Shown here one piece after another: positions 1-6,979 of a DNA stretch of 42,291 bases. Made by a program: the position numbers and the translations under genes. The DNA is from an uncultured Selenomonadaceae bacterium (lineage in GTDB: Bacteria; Bacillota; Negativicutes; Selenomonadales; Selenomonadaceae): the NCBI GenBank assembly GCA_905236725.1, contig CAJOCT010000005.1:1-42291 (forward strand). The letters run 5' to 3'. Within the stretch, counting starts at the first letter, position 1. The number at the start of each line of letters is the position of its first letter. Below the pieces are notes generated by a model that was not told the DNA's origin, did not search any database, and saw nothing but the letters and a program-made list of their open reading frames with translations.

Positions 1-1017
1 CGCGTCGCCGAAAAATAAATTGTGCAAATGTTCGTCAATCATCGCCTGCATCCAATCCAAAAGTTGACTGTCACGGCGTTTTTGAAAAACTCCGCTTTCA
101 GTCGTCAATTTTTTGAAAACTTGAATGACTTGCCAAAGTTCGGCGAAACCTGTTTTTTCGACGGCACTGGCAAGATAAGCATGAGTCGGCCAACCTTCAG
201 TTGCGGGACGAATAAATTCAATCATTCGTTCATATTCTCCGCGGGCAACTTTCGCACGAACCAAATTATCGCCGTCCGCCTTGTTTATAACAATCGCGTC
301 GGCAAGTTCCATAATTCCTTTTTTTATGCCCTGAAGGTCGTCGCCCGCGCCCGTCAAAACAATCAACATAAAAAAATCCACCATCGAACGCACGGTAGTT
401 TCAGACTGCCCGACACCGACAGTTTCAATTAAAATCACGTCGTAGCCCGCCGCTTCGCACATCAACATAGTTTCGCGGCTTTTTCTGGCAACTCCGCCCA
501 AAGTTCCGCCTGCAGGACTGGGACGGATGAACGCTTCGGGGCGGCGGCTCAAAGTTCCCATTCGCGTTTTGTCGCCGAGAATCGAGCCGCGTGTCACGGA
601 ACTTGTCGGGTCAATCGTCAAAACCGCGATTTTATGCCCGTCGTCACAAAGCATATTTCCGAAAGCCTCAATCATCGTCGATTTGCCCGCGCCGGGAACT
701 CCCGTAAAACCTATTCTTAACGCCTTGCCTGTTCGCGGCAAAAGTCTTTGCAAAACTCTTTGAGCCTTCGCAAAATGTTTCGGGTTGTTGCTTTCGATTA
801 AAGTTATTGCGCGGGATAAAATCATTCTGTCGCCGCTCTCAACGCCCGCAACAAGTTCGTCTTCGGACAAAATTTTTTTCTTGGATTTAAATTTTCCCGA
901 CGCGAAAGCAGGATTGATATTGCCGACGGTCGTATCTTTTATGCCCTCGATTCCGCTCATAACCGCCGATTGATTGGAAACAGCCCACTCCGGTGTTGTC
1001 GTCGTGTAACCAGCCAT
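1..1017 (-). CDS. meaB: MeaB/ArgK-type G3E GTPase (3' end outside window)
   Basis: GTPase chaperone of methylmalonyl-CoA mutase, which protects and reloads its B12 cofactor; cytoplasmic. The frame is open from the ATG at 1017 to the window edge, 339 codons. A Walker A motif GFTGVPGAGKST lies around residues 100-112, followed by TIDPTSS and RGSILGDKTRM, then IETVGVGQSE (the G3-like loop) and NKADG (guanine specificity). These are diagnostic of the MeaB/ArgK family. The Shine-Dalgarno AAAGGAGGT sits 6 nt before the ATG. The gene has its own promoter and does not follow a mutase gene on its upstream side; any mcm genes would lie left of the window or elsewhere. Presence fits a propionate-forming succinate pathway (inference). 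The C-terminal dimerisation part is cut off by the edge, not by mutation. Confidence 0.95.
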   Translation of the reverse strand, partial: MAGYTTTTPEWAVSNQSAVMSGIEGIKDTTVGNINPAFASGKFKSKKKILSEDELVAGVESGDRMILSRAITLIESNNPKHFAKAQRVLQRLLPRTGKALRIGFTGVPGAGKSTMIEAFGNMLCDDGHKIAVLTIDPTSSVTRGSILGDKTRMGTLSRRPEAFIRPSPAGGTLGGVARKSRETMLMCEAAGYDVILIETVGVGQSETTVRSMVDFFMLIVLTGAGDDLQGIKKGIMELADAIVINKADGDNLVRAKVARGEYERMIEFIRPATEGWPTHAYLASAVEKTGFAELWQVIQVFKKLTTESGVFQKRRDSQLLDWMQAMIDEHLHNLFFGDA

Positions 1018-1045
1018 TCAGCCACCTCCTTTAAAAATTTTTTTG

Positions 1046-1074
1046 ATTCTAACACAGGAATTTTTCATTTGCAA
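1046..1074 (-). promoter_or_regulatory. Sigma-70 promoter for meaB
   Basis: On the minus strand a -35 TTGCAA (1069-1074) and a -10 TAGAAT (1046-1051) are separated by exactly 17 nt. The site lies between the corA terminator and the meaB ribosome binding site. It makes meaB an independent transcription unit. Confidence 0.7.
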
Positions 1075-1088
1075 GGAAGTTTCGACGC

Positions 1089-1125
1089 AAAAAAAATTGC
1101 CGCCGATTAAGCGACAATTTTTTTT
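1089..1125 (-). terminator. Terminator after corA, bidirectional in form
   Basis: Arms 1096-1103 (ATTGCCGC) and 1111-1118 (GCGACAAT) form an 8-bp stem with one G-U pair around a 7-nt loop. The stem is flanked by A8 on one side and T8 on the other, so it reads as an intrinsic terminator on both strands. Only minus-strand transcription (corA) needs it here. Confidence 0.75.
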
Positions 1126-1134
1126 ATTTTAAAA

Positions 1135-2088
1135 TCAGAACATTTGATTTTTCCAGAAATAATATGCGGCGATGAAAGAGGCAACCAGCGCAATAAAAAT
1201 TACTGCAAGAAATCCGTAAGAATATTCAGCCATCGGAACGGGGACATTCATTCCGAAAAAACTTGCGATGACGGTCGGCACGGCGATAATAATTGTGACC
1301 GCCGCAAGAAATTTCATAACTCTGTTTTGATTGTTGGAAATTATCGAAGAAAAAATATCCGCCATCTGCGAAAGAATTTGACTGTACATCTCGACCATTT
1401 CGCGCGCCTGTTTATTTTCGATGATAACATCTTCCAAAAGTTCTTCGTCTTCTTCGTAAATGTCCAAAATTCCGGCAAGACTTCGACTCGTTCTTATGCG
1501 CAAAAGTTTTTCAAAAACCGCGTCGTTTGAACGAAGAGCCGCATTAAAATAAGTCAAGCCTTTTTGAAGTTCCATAAGTCGAAGAATATCGCTGTTTTTC
1601 ATATTTTGGCGAAGTTGCTCCTCAATTTCGTCGGAAAGTTTATTTATTTGCCGAAGGTAACGCAGATAAAAAGTCGCCGAACGATATAAAATTTCAAACA
1701 AAAATTGAGTTTTCTTGTACGTGTGAAAAAGCCTGGCGGTCCTTTCGTTAAAGCTGGCGATGACGGGCGTTTCTTCAAGGCAGACGGTGATAATAAATTT
1801 TTTCGTCAAGATGACCGAAAGCGGCAAGGTGTCATAACTTTCCTCGTCGTAGACAACGGGGACATTGGTTAAAATCATGACAGATTCTTCTTCAACGTCG
1901 ATGTGTGAGCGTTCCTCTTCGTCGAGTGCGGAGCGCAAAAAATCCGGCTCAACATTCGCCGCCGCGCTGACTTCTTTCAGTTCGTAAGGAGTCGGATCGA
2001 TGATGTTTATCCACGCACCTTTTTCAAGGTTTTTCAGCGTCAATTTTTCAAGGTGCCCCGATTCCTGCGATTTGTAAATTTCTACCAA
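1135..2088 (-). CDS. corA: CorA-family magnesium/cobalt transporter
   Basis: Inner-membrane Mg2+ channel of the CorA (2-TM-GxN) family, about 317 residues. The cytoplasmic N-terminal domain is acidic and rich in helices (DEEERSHIDVEEES). The C-terminus has two membrane helices with the signature GMN in SFFGMNVPVP near residue 280 and a short lysine/asparagine tail after TM2. The start chosen is TTG at 2086-2088, because the Shine-Dalgarno AAGGCGGTG lies about 5 nt before it. The in-frame GTG at 2095-2097 falls inside that Shine-Dalgarno and is less likely. It is the last gene of the proA-corA run, 23 nt after the transglycosylase gene, and is followed by a terminator. Confidence 0.92.
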   Translation of the reverse strand: MVEIYKSQESGHLEKLTLKNLEKGAWINIIDPTPYELKEVSAAANVEPDFLRSALDEEERSHIDVEEESVMILTNVPVVYDEESYDTLPLSVILTKKFIITVCLEETPVIASFNERTARLFHTYKKTQFLFEILYRSATFYLRYLRQINKLSDEIEEQLRQNMKNSDILRLMELQKGLTYFNAALRSNDAVFEKLLRIRTSRSLAGILDIYEEDEELLEDVIIENKQAREMVEMYSQILSQMADIFSSIISNNQNRVMKFLAAVTIIIAVPTVIASFFGMNVPVPMAEYSYGFLAVIFIALVASFIAAYYFWKNQMF

Positions 2089-2111
2089 GAAAATCACCGC
2101 CTTTTCAGATG

Positions 2112-2711
2112 TCAGGGAATTTTAAACCCCAACAGTGTTTTTATTTCGTTCTGTGAGCCGTAAAGTTCGGAATATTTTTCTTTGCAGGCCAAAACTTTTT
2201 TGACGTATTGCCGAGTTTCAAGGTAAGGGATTGCATCAATGTCGGAAAAATTTTTTTGCCAATTTTTTTCTTTCATCCAGTGGCGAACATTTCCGCGCCC
2301 GGCATTGTACGCCGCCAAAGCCAAAACATCGTTGCCGGAAAATTCGTATTCAAGCTCGGCAAGATACCAAATTCCGTACCGAATATTTTTTTCGCAGTTG
2401 TGCAGTTCATTTAAAGTTGGCGGCTGTTCGTTTAATTGAGCAGCAATCCAGTCCGCAGTTTCGGGCATGATTTGCATTAAACCGACTGCGCCGCTTTTTG
2501 AAATTGCGCCTTCTGAAAAATTGCTCTCGACTTTCATGACGGACACCGCCAAAAATTTATCGACTCGGTAGCGTGCGGAAAGTTCTTCGACTTTTTCGCG
2601 GTAGTAAAACGGGTACAAAATTTTTTGAGTCATCGGCAAGTTTGCGAAAAAAGTCAAAATCACCGCCGCGCTTAAAAATATTTTGAAAAGATTTTTTCCG
2701 GAAATTTTCAT
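2112..2711 (-). CDS. Membrane-anchored lytic transglycosylase (SLT, family 1-like)
   Basis: Cleaves peptidoglycan glycan strands to 1,6-anhydro products. 199 residues: an N-terminal hydrophobic segment (IFLSAAVILTFFANL) acts as signal or anchor, then a compact SLT domain. The catalytic glutamate is in VMKVESNF, followed by SGAVGLMQIMP and later ALAAYNAGRGNV, the three hallmark motifs of soluble lytic transglycosylases. It is short compared with Slt70 and has no LysM domain, so it resembles the minimal SLT proteins encoded after coaE in many Negativicutes (recollection, not searched). A GGAG motif 8 nt before the ATG supports the start. It begins 4 nt after the coaE stop codon, so the two are probably co-translated. 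Confidence 0.92.
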   Translation of the reverse strand: MKISGKNLFKIFLSAAVILTFFANLPMTQKILYPFYYREKVEELSARYRVDKFLAVSVMKVESNFSEGAISKSGAVGLMQIMPETADWIAAQLNEQPPTLNELHNCEKNIRYGIWYLAELEYEFSGNDVLALAAYNAGRGNVRHWMKEKNWQKNFSDIDAIPYLETRQYVKKVLACKEKYSELYGSQNEIKTLLGFKIP

Positions 2712-2715
2712 TGCA

Positions 2716-3336
2716 CTACTCCGTGTTTAAAATTTTTTTCTCAAAAAACCATCTTCCATTCATTGCCTTGAGAATTTGTTTTTGAAGATCGGCGAAGGAA
2801 CTCTTATTTTTTACCACAACATCGGCGCGATTGCAAATTTCGCCTATCGGCATTTGCGCCAGGATTCTTGCGACAGCTTGCTCGGGAGTAATTTTATCGC
2901 GCCTTATCAGTCGATTTAACTGCAAATTGCTCGGCAAATAAACCGCCCAGACCTCGTCAACCAAATTTTCCCAACCCGCCTCGAATAAAAGCGGAATTTC
3001 CAAGACGACTAATTTTTCTCCGCGCTCCGCACACTTGACCAAAAAATCTCTCGTGCAGTTGAGTAAAATCGGATGCGTGACGGAATTTATCCATTGCCGC
3101 TCGTCTTCGTCGTGAAAAATAATTTCGCGAATAATTTTTTTGTCAAGTTGCCCGTATTCGTTTATAACTTGCTCGCCGAAATGATTAACATAAGCCTTGA
3201 AAAAATATTCGCCGGGCTGCAAAAGTCTGTGAGTTTCCTCGTCCACGTCGAAAGTTACCGCGCCATATTTTTTTAGTTCAAAGGCCACCGCAGATTTTCC
3301 GCAAGAAATCCCGCCCGTCAATCCGATTATAAACAT
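2716..3336 (-). CDS. coaE: Dephospho-CoA kinase
   Basis: Last step of CoA synthesis: phosphorylates the 3'-hydroxyl of dephospho-CoA with ATP. 206 residues, the usual family length. The N-terminus has the P-loop GLTGGISCGKSAV, then TFDVDEETHRLLQPG (substrate lid region) and VLEIPLLFEAGW, all typical of CoaE. The Shine-Dalgarno AAAGGAG is 5 nt before the ATG. It sits between cvfB and the transglycosylase in the minus-strand housekeeping run. The 60 nt upstream of it hold a heptad repeat rather than a clear promoter. Confidence 0.96.
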   Translation of the reverse strand: MFIIGLTGGISCGKSAVAFELKKYGAVTFDVDEETHRLLQPGEYFFKAYVNHFGEQVINEYGQLDKKIIREIIFHDEDERQWINSVTHPILLNCTRDFLVKCAERGEKLVVLEIPLLFEAGWENLVDEVWAVYLPSNLQLNRLIRRDKITPEQAVARILAQMPIGEICNRADVVVKNKSSFADLQKQILKAMNGRWFFEKKILNTE

Positions 3337-3356
3337 AAACTCTCCTTTCAGTCGAG

Positions 3357-3406
3357 TTAGTGGCTAGTGGACAGTGGTCAGTGGATAGAAAACTGTTCAC
3401 TGTTCG
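3357..3406. repeat. Heptad tandem repeats NNAGTGG with inverted continuation
   Basis: Between coaE and cvfB, four consecutive 7-mers on the plus strand match NNAGTGG in perfect phase (3357-3384). After a short A-rich spacer come two 7-mers CTGTTCA and CTGTTCG (3393-3406), which are the same theme in the opposite orientation. The stretch can fold as an imperfect hairpin. Its right end overlaps the last codons of cvfB. A related array lies at 6952-6979. Confidence 0.7.
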
Positions 3407-4257
3407 CTAATTTTAAATCCTTCTTCAAATTTTTCAATTCGTCGCATTTTCAAAAGATGACCGATCGCGCGTTTGAAAGATGCCTTGCTGATGTGAAAAA
3501 CCGCCTGAATTTTTTCCGGCGAAGTTTTATCCGTGAAATTTATTTTTCCGCCGTTACTTTTGATGAACCGAAAAATTTTTTCCGCATCGTCGTTAATCGC
3601 GTTTTCCTTAGTTTCGCGAAGAGATGCATTTAATCTGCCGTCCTCGCGAATGAAAGTAACTCGCGCTTCGACAATCTCGCCGCATTTCAGTTTTCGCGGA
3701 ATTTCTTTTTGATCAATGAAAACAATATTTCTCTGTTCGCTGAAAACAAATGCGCCGTCTTCGGTGATGTTATAAATCGCGCCTTTAATTTTGTCTCCGC
3801 GCTTGAGATTTTCCGCAGGTTTACTCGCCCGCCGAATTTCGTCCGAAACTTTCATGGAAGTTGCAAGCCTGCCGGATTTGTCGATATAAAGTTTCGCCCA
3901 AACAATGTCGCCGACTTGAACTTTGCCGATCATTTCGGCGAAAGGCATAAAAATTCCGCGCTCGGCTCCCGTGTCCAAAAATGCGCCGTCTTTTGAAACG
4001 TTGATAACTTTCAGCCGCGCAATTTGTCCGACTTTCATTTTCGGAACTTTCATACTCGCGGTTAATTTTTTTTTCGGGTCGAGATATAAAAAAACTTCCG
4101 CAACGTCGCCGACTTTAATTTCAGAAGTCTGTTGATTTTTGTGCAAAAGTATATCGTCGTTTGAATTGCCCGTCCCCGCGCTCAAAAAAACTCCGAAGTC
4201 ACTTTCGCGAACGACTTTTAAATTGGCAACGGTCATGGGTTTTAATTCAGTCTGCAT
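3397..4257 (-). CDS. cvfB: CvfB/YitL-type S1 RNA-binding protein
   Basis: RNA-binding protein of the CvfB family, linked to virulence-factor expression in Staphylococcus and conserved in Firmicutes. 286 residues from the ATG at 4257. It consists of successive S1-like OB modules (DVAEVFLYLDPKKKLTAS, then ARLKVINVSKDGAFLDTG and a third around GDKIKGAIYNITEDGAFV). It ends with a winged-helix domain (FRFIKSNGGKINFTDKTSPE, then SKASFKRAIGHLLKMRRI). The start overlaps the rsfS stop by 11 nt, with no clear Shine-Dalgarno, so translation is probably coupled. ATG 4236 (MTVANLKV) is an alternative. The stop codon is embedded in the adjacent heptad repeat. Confidence 0.9.
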   Translation of the reverse strand: MQTELKPMTVANLKVVRESDFGVFLSAGTGNSNDDILLHKNQQTSEIKVGDVAEVFLYLDPKKKLTASMKVPKMKVGQIARLKVINVSKDGAFLDTGAERGIFMPFAEMIGKVQVGDIVWAKLYIDKSGRLATSMKVSDEIRRASKPAENLKRGDKIKGAIYNITEDGAFVFSEQRNIVFIDQKEIPRKLKCGEIVEARVTFIREDGRLNASLRETKENAINDDAEKIFRFIKSNGGKINFTDKTSPEKIQAVFHISKASFKRAIGHLLKMRRIEKFEEGFKISEQ

Positions 4258-4597
4258 AGTTTTCAATTTTCGCGTCGCCCCAAAGTTTTTCCAGTGCGTA
4301 ATAATCGCGGTTTTCAGTTTTGAAAATGTGCGCAACAACGTCGCCGTAATCCATCAAAATCCATTCGCCTTCGTGATAACCTTCCTTGTGGCTGAAGCGG
4401 ATATTTTCTTTGTCCAGTTCTTCTTCGATGTTGTCGGCAATCGCGCGAACTTGAGTAGCCGTCGCCGCCGAACAGATAACGAAATAATCCGTCGAGAACA
4501 TCAAGCCGCGCATGTCCATGATAACAATTCTTTCGGCTTTTTTATCACTCGCCGCCTTACAAACTTTTTCTGCAAGTTCAAAAATTTTTTTCTCCAA
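4247..4597 (-). CDS. rsfS: Ribosomal silencing factor RsfS
   Basis: Binds ribosomal protein uL14 and blocks subunit joining when nutrients are short. 116 residues, the normal family length. Family motifs: IVIMDMRG, STDYFVICSA, QVRAIADNIEE, and HEGEWILMDYGDVVAHIF. The start is TTG (4595-4597) with GGAGGT 7 nt upstream; no better start exists. It lies between the LCP gene and cvfB in the yqeK-nadD cluster, the conserved Firmicute arrangement. Confidence 0.96.
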   Translation of the reverse strand: MEKKIFELAEKVCKAASDKKAERIVIMDMRGLMFSTDYFVICSAATATQVRAIADNIEEELDKENIRFSHKEGYHEGEWILMDYGDVVAHIFKTENRDYYALEKLWGDAKIENYAD

Positions 4598-4618
4598 AAT
4601 TATGACCTCCTAAAAAAT

Positions 4619-5629
4619 TTATTCGTCGTCAGTTTCTCCTTCGACAATGTCTTGAGCCGGGAAAAGTTCAAGTATTCTCGCGTCAATTTCGGCAATGTTC
4701 GGTATCCAAGAGCCGTCCGCGCCTTCGTAACCCGGCAACATTACCGTCGTCGGCGGATCAGAACTCATTTGCCGCAGGACGTTAGCCAAGTGCGCAGAGT
4801 CGAAAATTTCCGCGCTGGTTTCCATTTTATTTCTAAAAATATCGGCAATCGCGGGAAGTTTCGGGATTGTGTCAAGCTGAAGAACTTTTGCATAAAGAGC
4901 CTTCATAAATTTTTGTTGACGCTGAACTCTGCCCACGTCGCCGAGCTTTTCGCCGAGAAAGCGCAAATATTTTTGAGAATCTTCGCCGTTAAGATGCTGA
5001 TAACCTTGCCCGAGATGAATCGCCAAACCTGATTCGGGGTCTTCATAGTCCATATCTTCTTCAACATAAATATCCACACCGCCCAAAACGTCCACCAGTT
5101 CAGCGAAAGTGTTCATCCCGATAACTATGTATTGATGAATGGAAATTCCCAGCAGATTGGAAACTTGGCGAACAAGGAAATTTGCGCCGCCCCAGCCGTA
5201 AAACTCGTTCAGATGACCCTGCGCGGAATTTGTATTTACCCAAGTGTTTCGCGGAATGGAAATCAGTCGAGATTTGCCGGTGTCGTTTGAAAAGCTCAAA
5301 ACCAAAATCGTGTCCGCGCTCGGTTCGCCGTCGTAGCCGTCATCAATACCCAAAATTAAAATATTCGTGTAGCCGTCAAACTTCGGATCCGTCACCCCGA
5401 CCCGCGCATTTTTGCGCTCGTTGTAGCCCTGATACATTGAATCAAATTCGCTGTAAATTCTGCCGACGACGTTGTAAACAGAAATTCCGACAAATAAAAG
5501 CGCGGAACACAAAAGAGCCAAAATCACACACATGAAAACCAAGCGAAACGCTTTTATCCTTCGCCTTTTGCCGAGTGCTTTTCTTTTCTGCTTAATGTTA
5601 TCCTGTGTTACATTCGCCATTTTTGACAC
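4619..5629 (-). CDS. LytR-CpsA-Psr (LCP) family cell-wall ligase
   Basis: LCP phosphotransferases attach polymers carried on undecaprenyl lipids to the envelope. 336 residues: a basic cytoplasmic N-terminus (KQKRKALGKRRRIKAFR), one membrane helix (LVFMCVILALLCSALLFVG), then the extracytoplasmic LCP domain. Signature elements are ILILGIDD, ADTILVLSF, RLISIPRNTWV, GHLNEFYGWGG, LGGVDIYVEEDMDYEDP and GRVQRQQKFM, including the arginines and aspartates that bind pyrophosphate. Start at GTG 5629 or ATG 5620; neither has a strong Shine-Dalgarno. It is 10 nt after yqeK and 21 nt before rsfS. Its natural acceptor polymer cannot be told from sequence. Confidence 0.93.
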   Translation of the reverse strand: MSKMANVTQDNIKQKRKALGKRRRIKAFRLVFMCVILALLCSALLFVGISVYNVVGRIYSEFDSMYQGYNERKNARVGVTDPKFDGYTNILILGIDDGYDGEPSADTILVLSFSNDTGKSRLISIPRNTWVNTNSAQGHLNEFYGWGGANFLVRQVSNLLGISIHQYIVIGMNTFAELVDVLGGVDIYVEEDMDYEDPESGLAIHLGQGYQHLNGEDSQKYLRFLGEKLGDVGRVQRQQKFMKALYAKVLQLDTIPKLPAIADIFRNKMETSAEIFDSAHLANVLRQMSSDPPTTVMLPGYEGADGSWIPNIAEIDARILELFPAQDIVEGETDDE

Positions 5630-5639
5630 TGCTCACTTT

Positions 5640-6215
5640 TTATATGCCTCTTTTTAAAAGTAAAAAATTTCTCGCGTCAATCGTATCGGGGTGGAGGAGA
5701 GAATTTTTTTGCACGACGAAAATTATTGATTCGTTCATCGCCGTCAAAATTATTTCGTCGAGATTGTCCGAAGTTTCCGCAAGGTCGCGAAGTTTTTCAA
5801 CGCCGGGATAATTTCTGTTCGGCTCAATCATATCCGCGAAATAAATAATTTTGTCCAACGCCGTCATATTTTTTGCGCCGACCGTGTGCCGATAAATTGC
5901 CTGCGAAATTTCTTTGTCGTCAACGCCGTAAATTTCCGAAATCATTTTCGCGCCGATGTAAGCGTGCAATAAGAGAGGAGAATTTTTTTCAACTTCGCCG
6001 ATTTTTATTCCGCGCTTGACAGCCTGCGCAGGAAGTTCGTCATTTTCAAATTCCCTCGCGCAGTCGTGCAAAAGTCCCGCGATATAAGATTTTTCTTCGT
6101 CAACATCAAATTTTTTCGCAAGTTTGACGGCGGTATTTGCCACGCCGATTGAATGGGCAAAACGACTTTTTTTCAGCCGGCTTTGAAGTTCGCGGCGCAT
6201 TTCGTCAATCGTCAT
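5640..6215 (-). CDS. yqeK: YqeK-type HD-domain Np4A hydrolase
   Basis: HD-superfamily phosphohydrolase that splits diadenosine tetraphosphate to two ADP in its characterised homologues. 191 residues. Metal ligands: HSIGVANTA (first His), GLLHDCARE (HD), LLLHAYIGAKM and IYRHTVGAKNMTALDKIIYFADMIEPNR. The ATG overlaps the nadD stop as ATGA, so it is translationally coupled to nadD, as in many Firmicutes. Confidence 0.94.
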   Translation of the reverse strand: MTIDEMRRELQSRLKKSRFAHSIGVANTAVKLAKKFDVDEEKSYIAGLLHDCAREFENDELPAQAVKRGIKIGEVEKNSPLLLHAYIGAKMISEIYGVDDKEISQAIYRHTVGAKNMTALDKIIYFADMIEPNRNYPGVEKLRDLAETSDNLDEIILTAMNESIIFVVQKNSLLHPDTIDARNFLLLKRGI

Positions 6216-6811
6216 CTGTAAAGTTTCTCCCTCAAAATATATTCTTCGACGGCTTCCGGCACAAGATATTTTATTGACCTGCCCGACTTGATTCTTTCGC
6301 GGATGTCTGTTGAAGAAATATCGAGTCCCGGCGTTATAAATTTGTGAATATGTTCCATGCCTTCGTCGCCGAAAAATTTTTTGACCTCTTCCAAATTTAT
6401 CTCAATACCCGGTCGCTCCGCCGCCACAAAATGCGCTTTGTTGACGAGTTCTTTCGATTTATGCCAAGTCGGCAAGTCCGCCATTGAGTCTGAACCGATT
6501 ATGAAAAAAAATTCCGCCGCGTGTTTATATTGCCGTTCGAGCTCGTCTATTGTGTCCAGAGTGTAAGAAAAACCTTCGCGCAACATTTCCATCGGCGAGA
6601 CGTGAAAATTTTTGTTGGATTTTACGGCGAGATAAGTCATCATCAACCGATGTGCTTTAGTTTCAATTTTTTTTTCGGCTTTGTGCGGCGGTCTTGAAGA
6701 GGGGATAAACAAAACCTCGTCCAGGTCAAAAATTTCCCGCGCCGATTCCGCCATAGCCAAATGCCCCAAATGTATCGGGTCGAAGGTTCCGCCCATTATT
6801 CCGATTTTCAA
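6212..6811 (-). CDS. nadD: Nicotinate-nucleotide adenylyltransferase
   Basis: Makes deamido-NAD from nicotinate mononucleotide and ATP. 199 residues. The nucleotidyltransferase motif GGTFDPIHLGHLAMAE starts near residue 6, with SSRPPHK, SYTLDTIDEL, FIIGSDSMADLPTWHK and the C-terminal ISSTDIRERI. The start is taken at TTG 6809-6811 (MKIGIMGG), because GGAGGA lies 6 nt before it; the upstream TTG at 6829 would place the Shine-Dalgarno inside the gene. The Shine-Dalgarno lies in the last codons of the small upstream ORF, and yqeK overlaps the stop. Confidence 0.95.
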   Translation of the reverse strand: MKIGIMGGTFDPIHLGHLAMAESAREIFDLDEVLFIPSSRPPHKAEKKIETKAHRLMMTYLAVKSNKNFHVSPMEMLREGFSYTLDTIDELERQYKHAAEFFFIIGSDSMADLPTWHKSKELVNKAHFVAAERPGIEINLEEVKKFFGDEGMEHIHKFITPGLDISSTDIRERIKSGRSIKYLVPEAVEEYILREKLYR

Positions 6812-6812
6812 A

Positions 6813-6959
6813 TTAAATCCTCCAGCCAAAAATTATTGCCAAAGTTATCAAAAAAATTATCATACCTGCGCGAAGATAATCAAAAAAATCATGCCGTCCC
6901 TTGGGCGTACGCAAATAATTTTTTATCGTGCGCAGATAACCGAAAAAATTTCTAACCAC
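6813..6959 (-). CDS. Putative 48-residue small membrane protein upstream of nadD
   Basis: An open frame between proA and nadD that does not look like spacer. From a GTG at 6957-6959 it encodes a basic, aromatic N-terminal half in which FFGYLR and FFDYLR echo each other (with KNYLRTPKGRH between). A single hydrophobic helix follows (MIIFLITLAIIFGW), then the stop. The TAA lies one nucleotide before the nadD TTG, and the nadD Shine-Dalgarno (GGAGG) is inside its last codons, the geometry of translational coupling. Weak points: the start is a GTG inside a heptad repeat with no good Shine-Dalgarno, and homologues were not searched. I do not recognise a family. Confidence 0.5.
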   Translation of the reverse strand: MVRNFFGYLRTIKNYLRTPKGRHDFFDYLRAGMIIFLITLAIIFGWRI

Positions 6960-6979
6960 TAATCACTAACCACTAAAAA
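6952..6979. repeat. Heptad tandem repeat CTAAYCA
   Basis: Four adjacent 7-mers (CTAACCA, CTAATCA, CTAACCA, CTAAAAA) fill the gap directly after the proA stop codon. On the minus strand this is the TTAGTGG-type heptad, the same unit as at 3357-3384 but in the opposite orientation. The first copies overlap the 5' end of the putative small membrane-protein ORF. Confidence 0.7.

Noticed and set aside
4139..5032. 297-codon plus-strand frame antisense to rsfS and the LCP gene
   Set aside because: Covers two conserved minus-strand genes; no Shine-Dalgarno and no recognisable domain.
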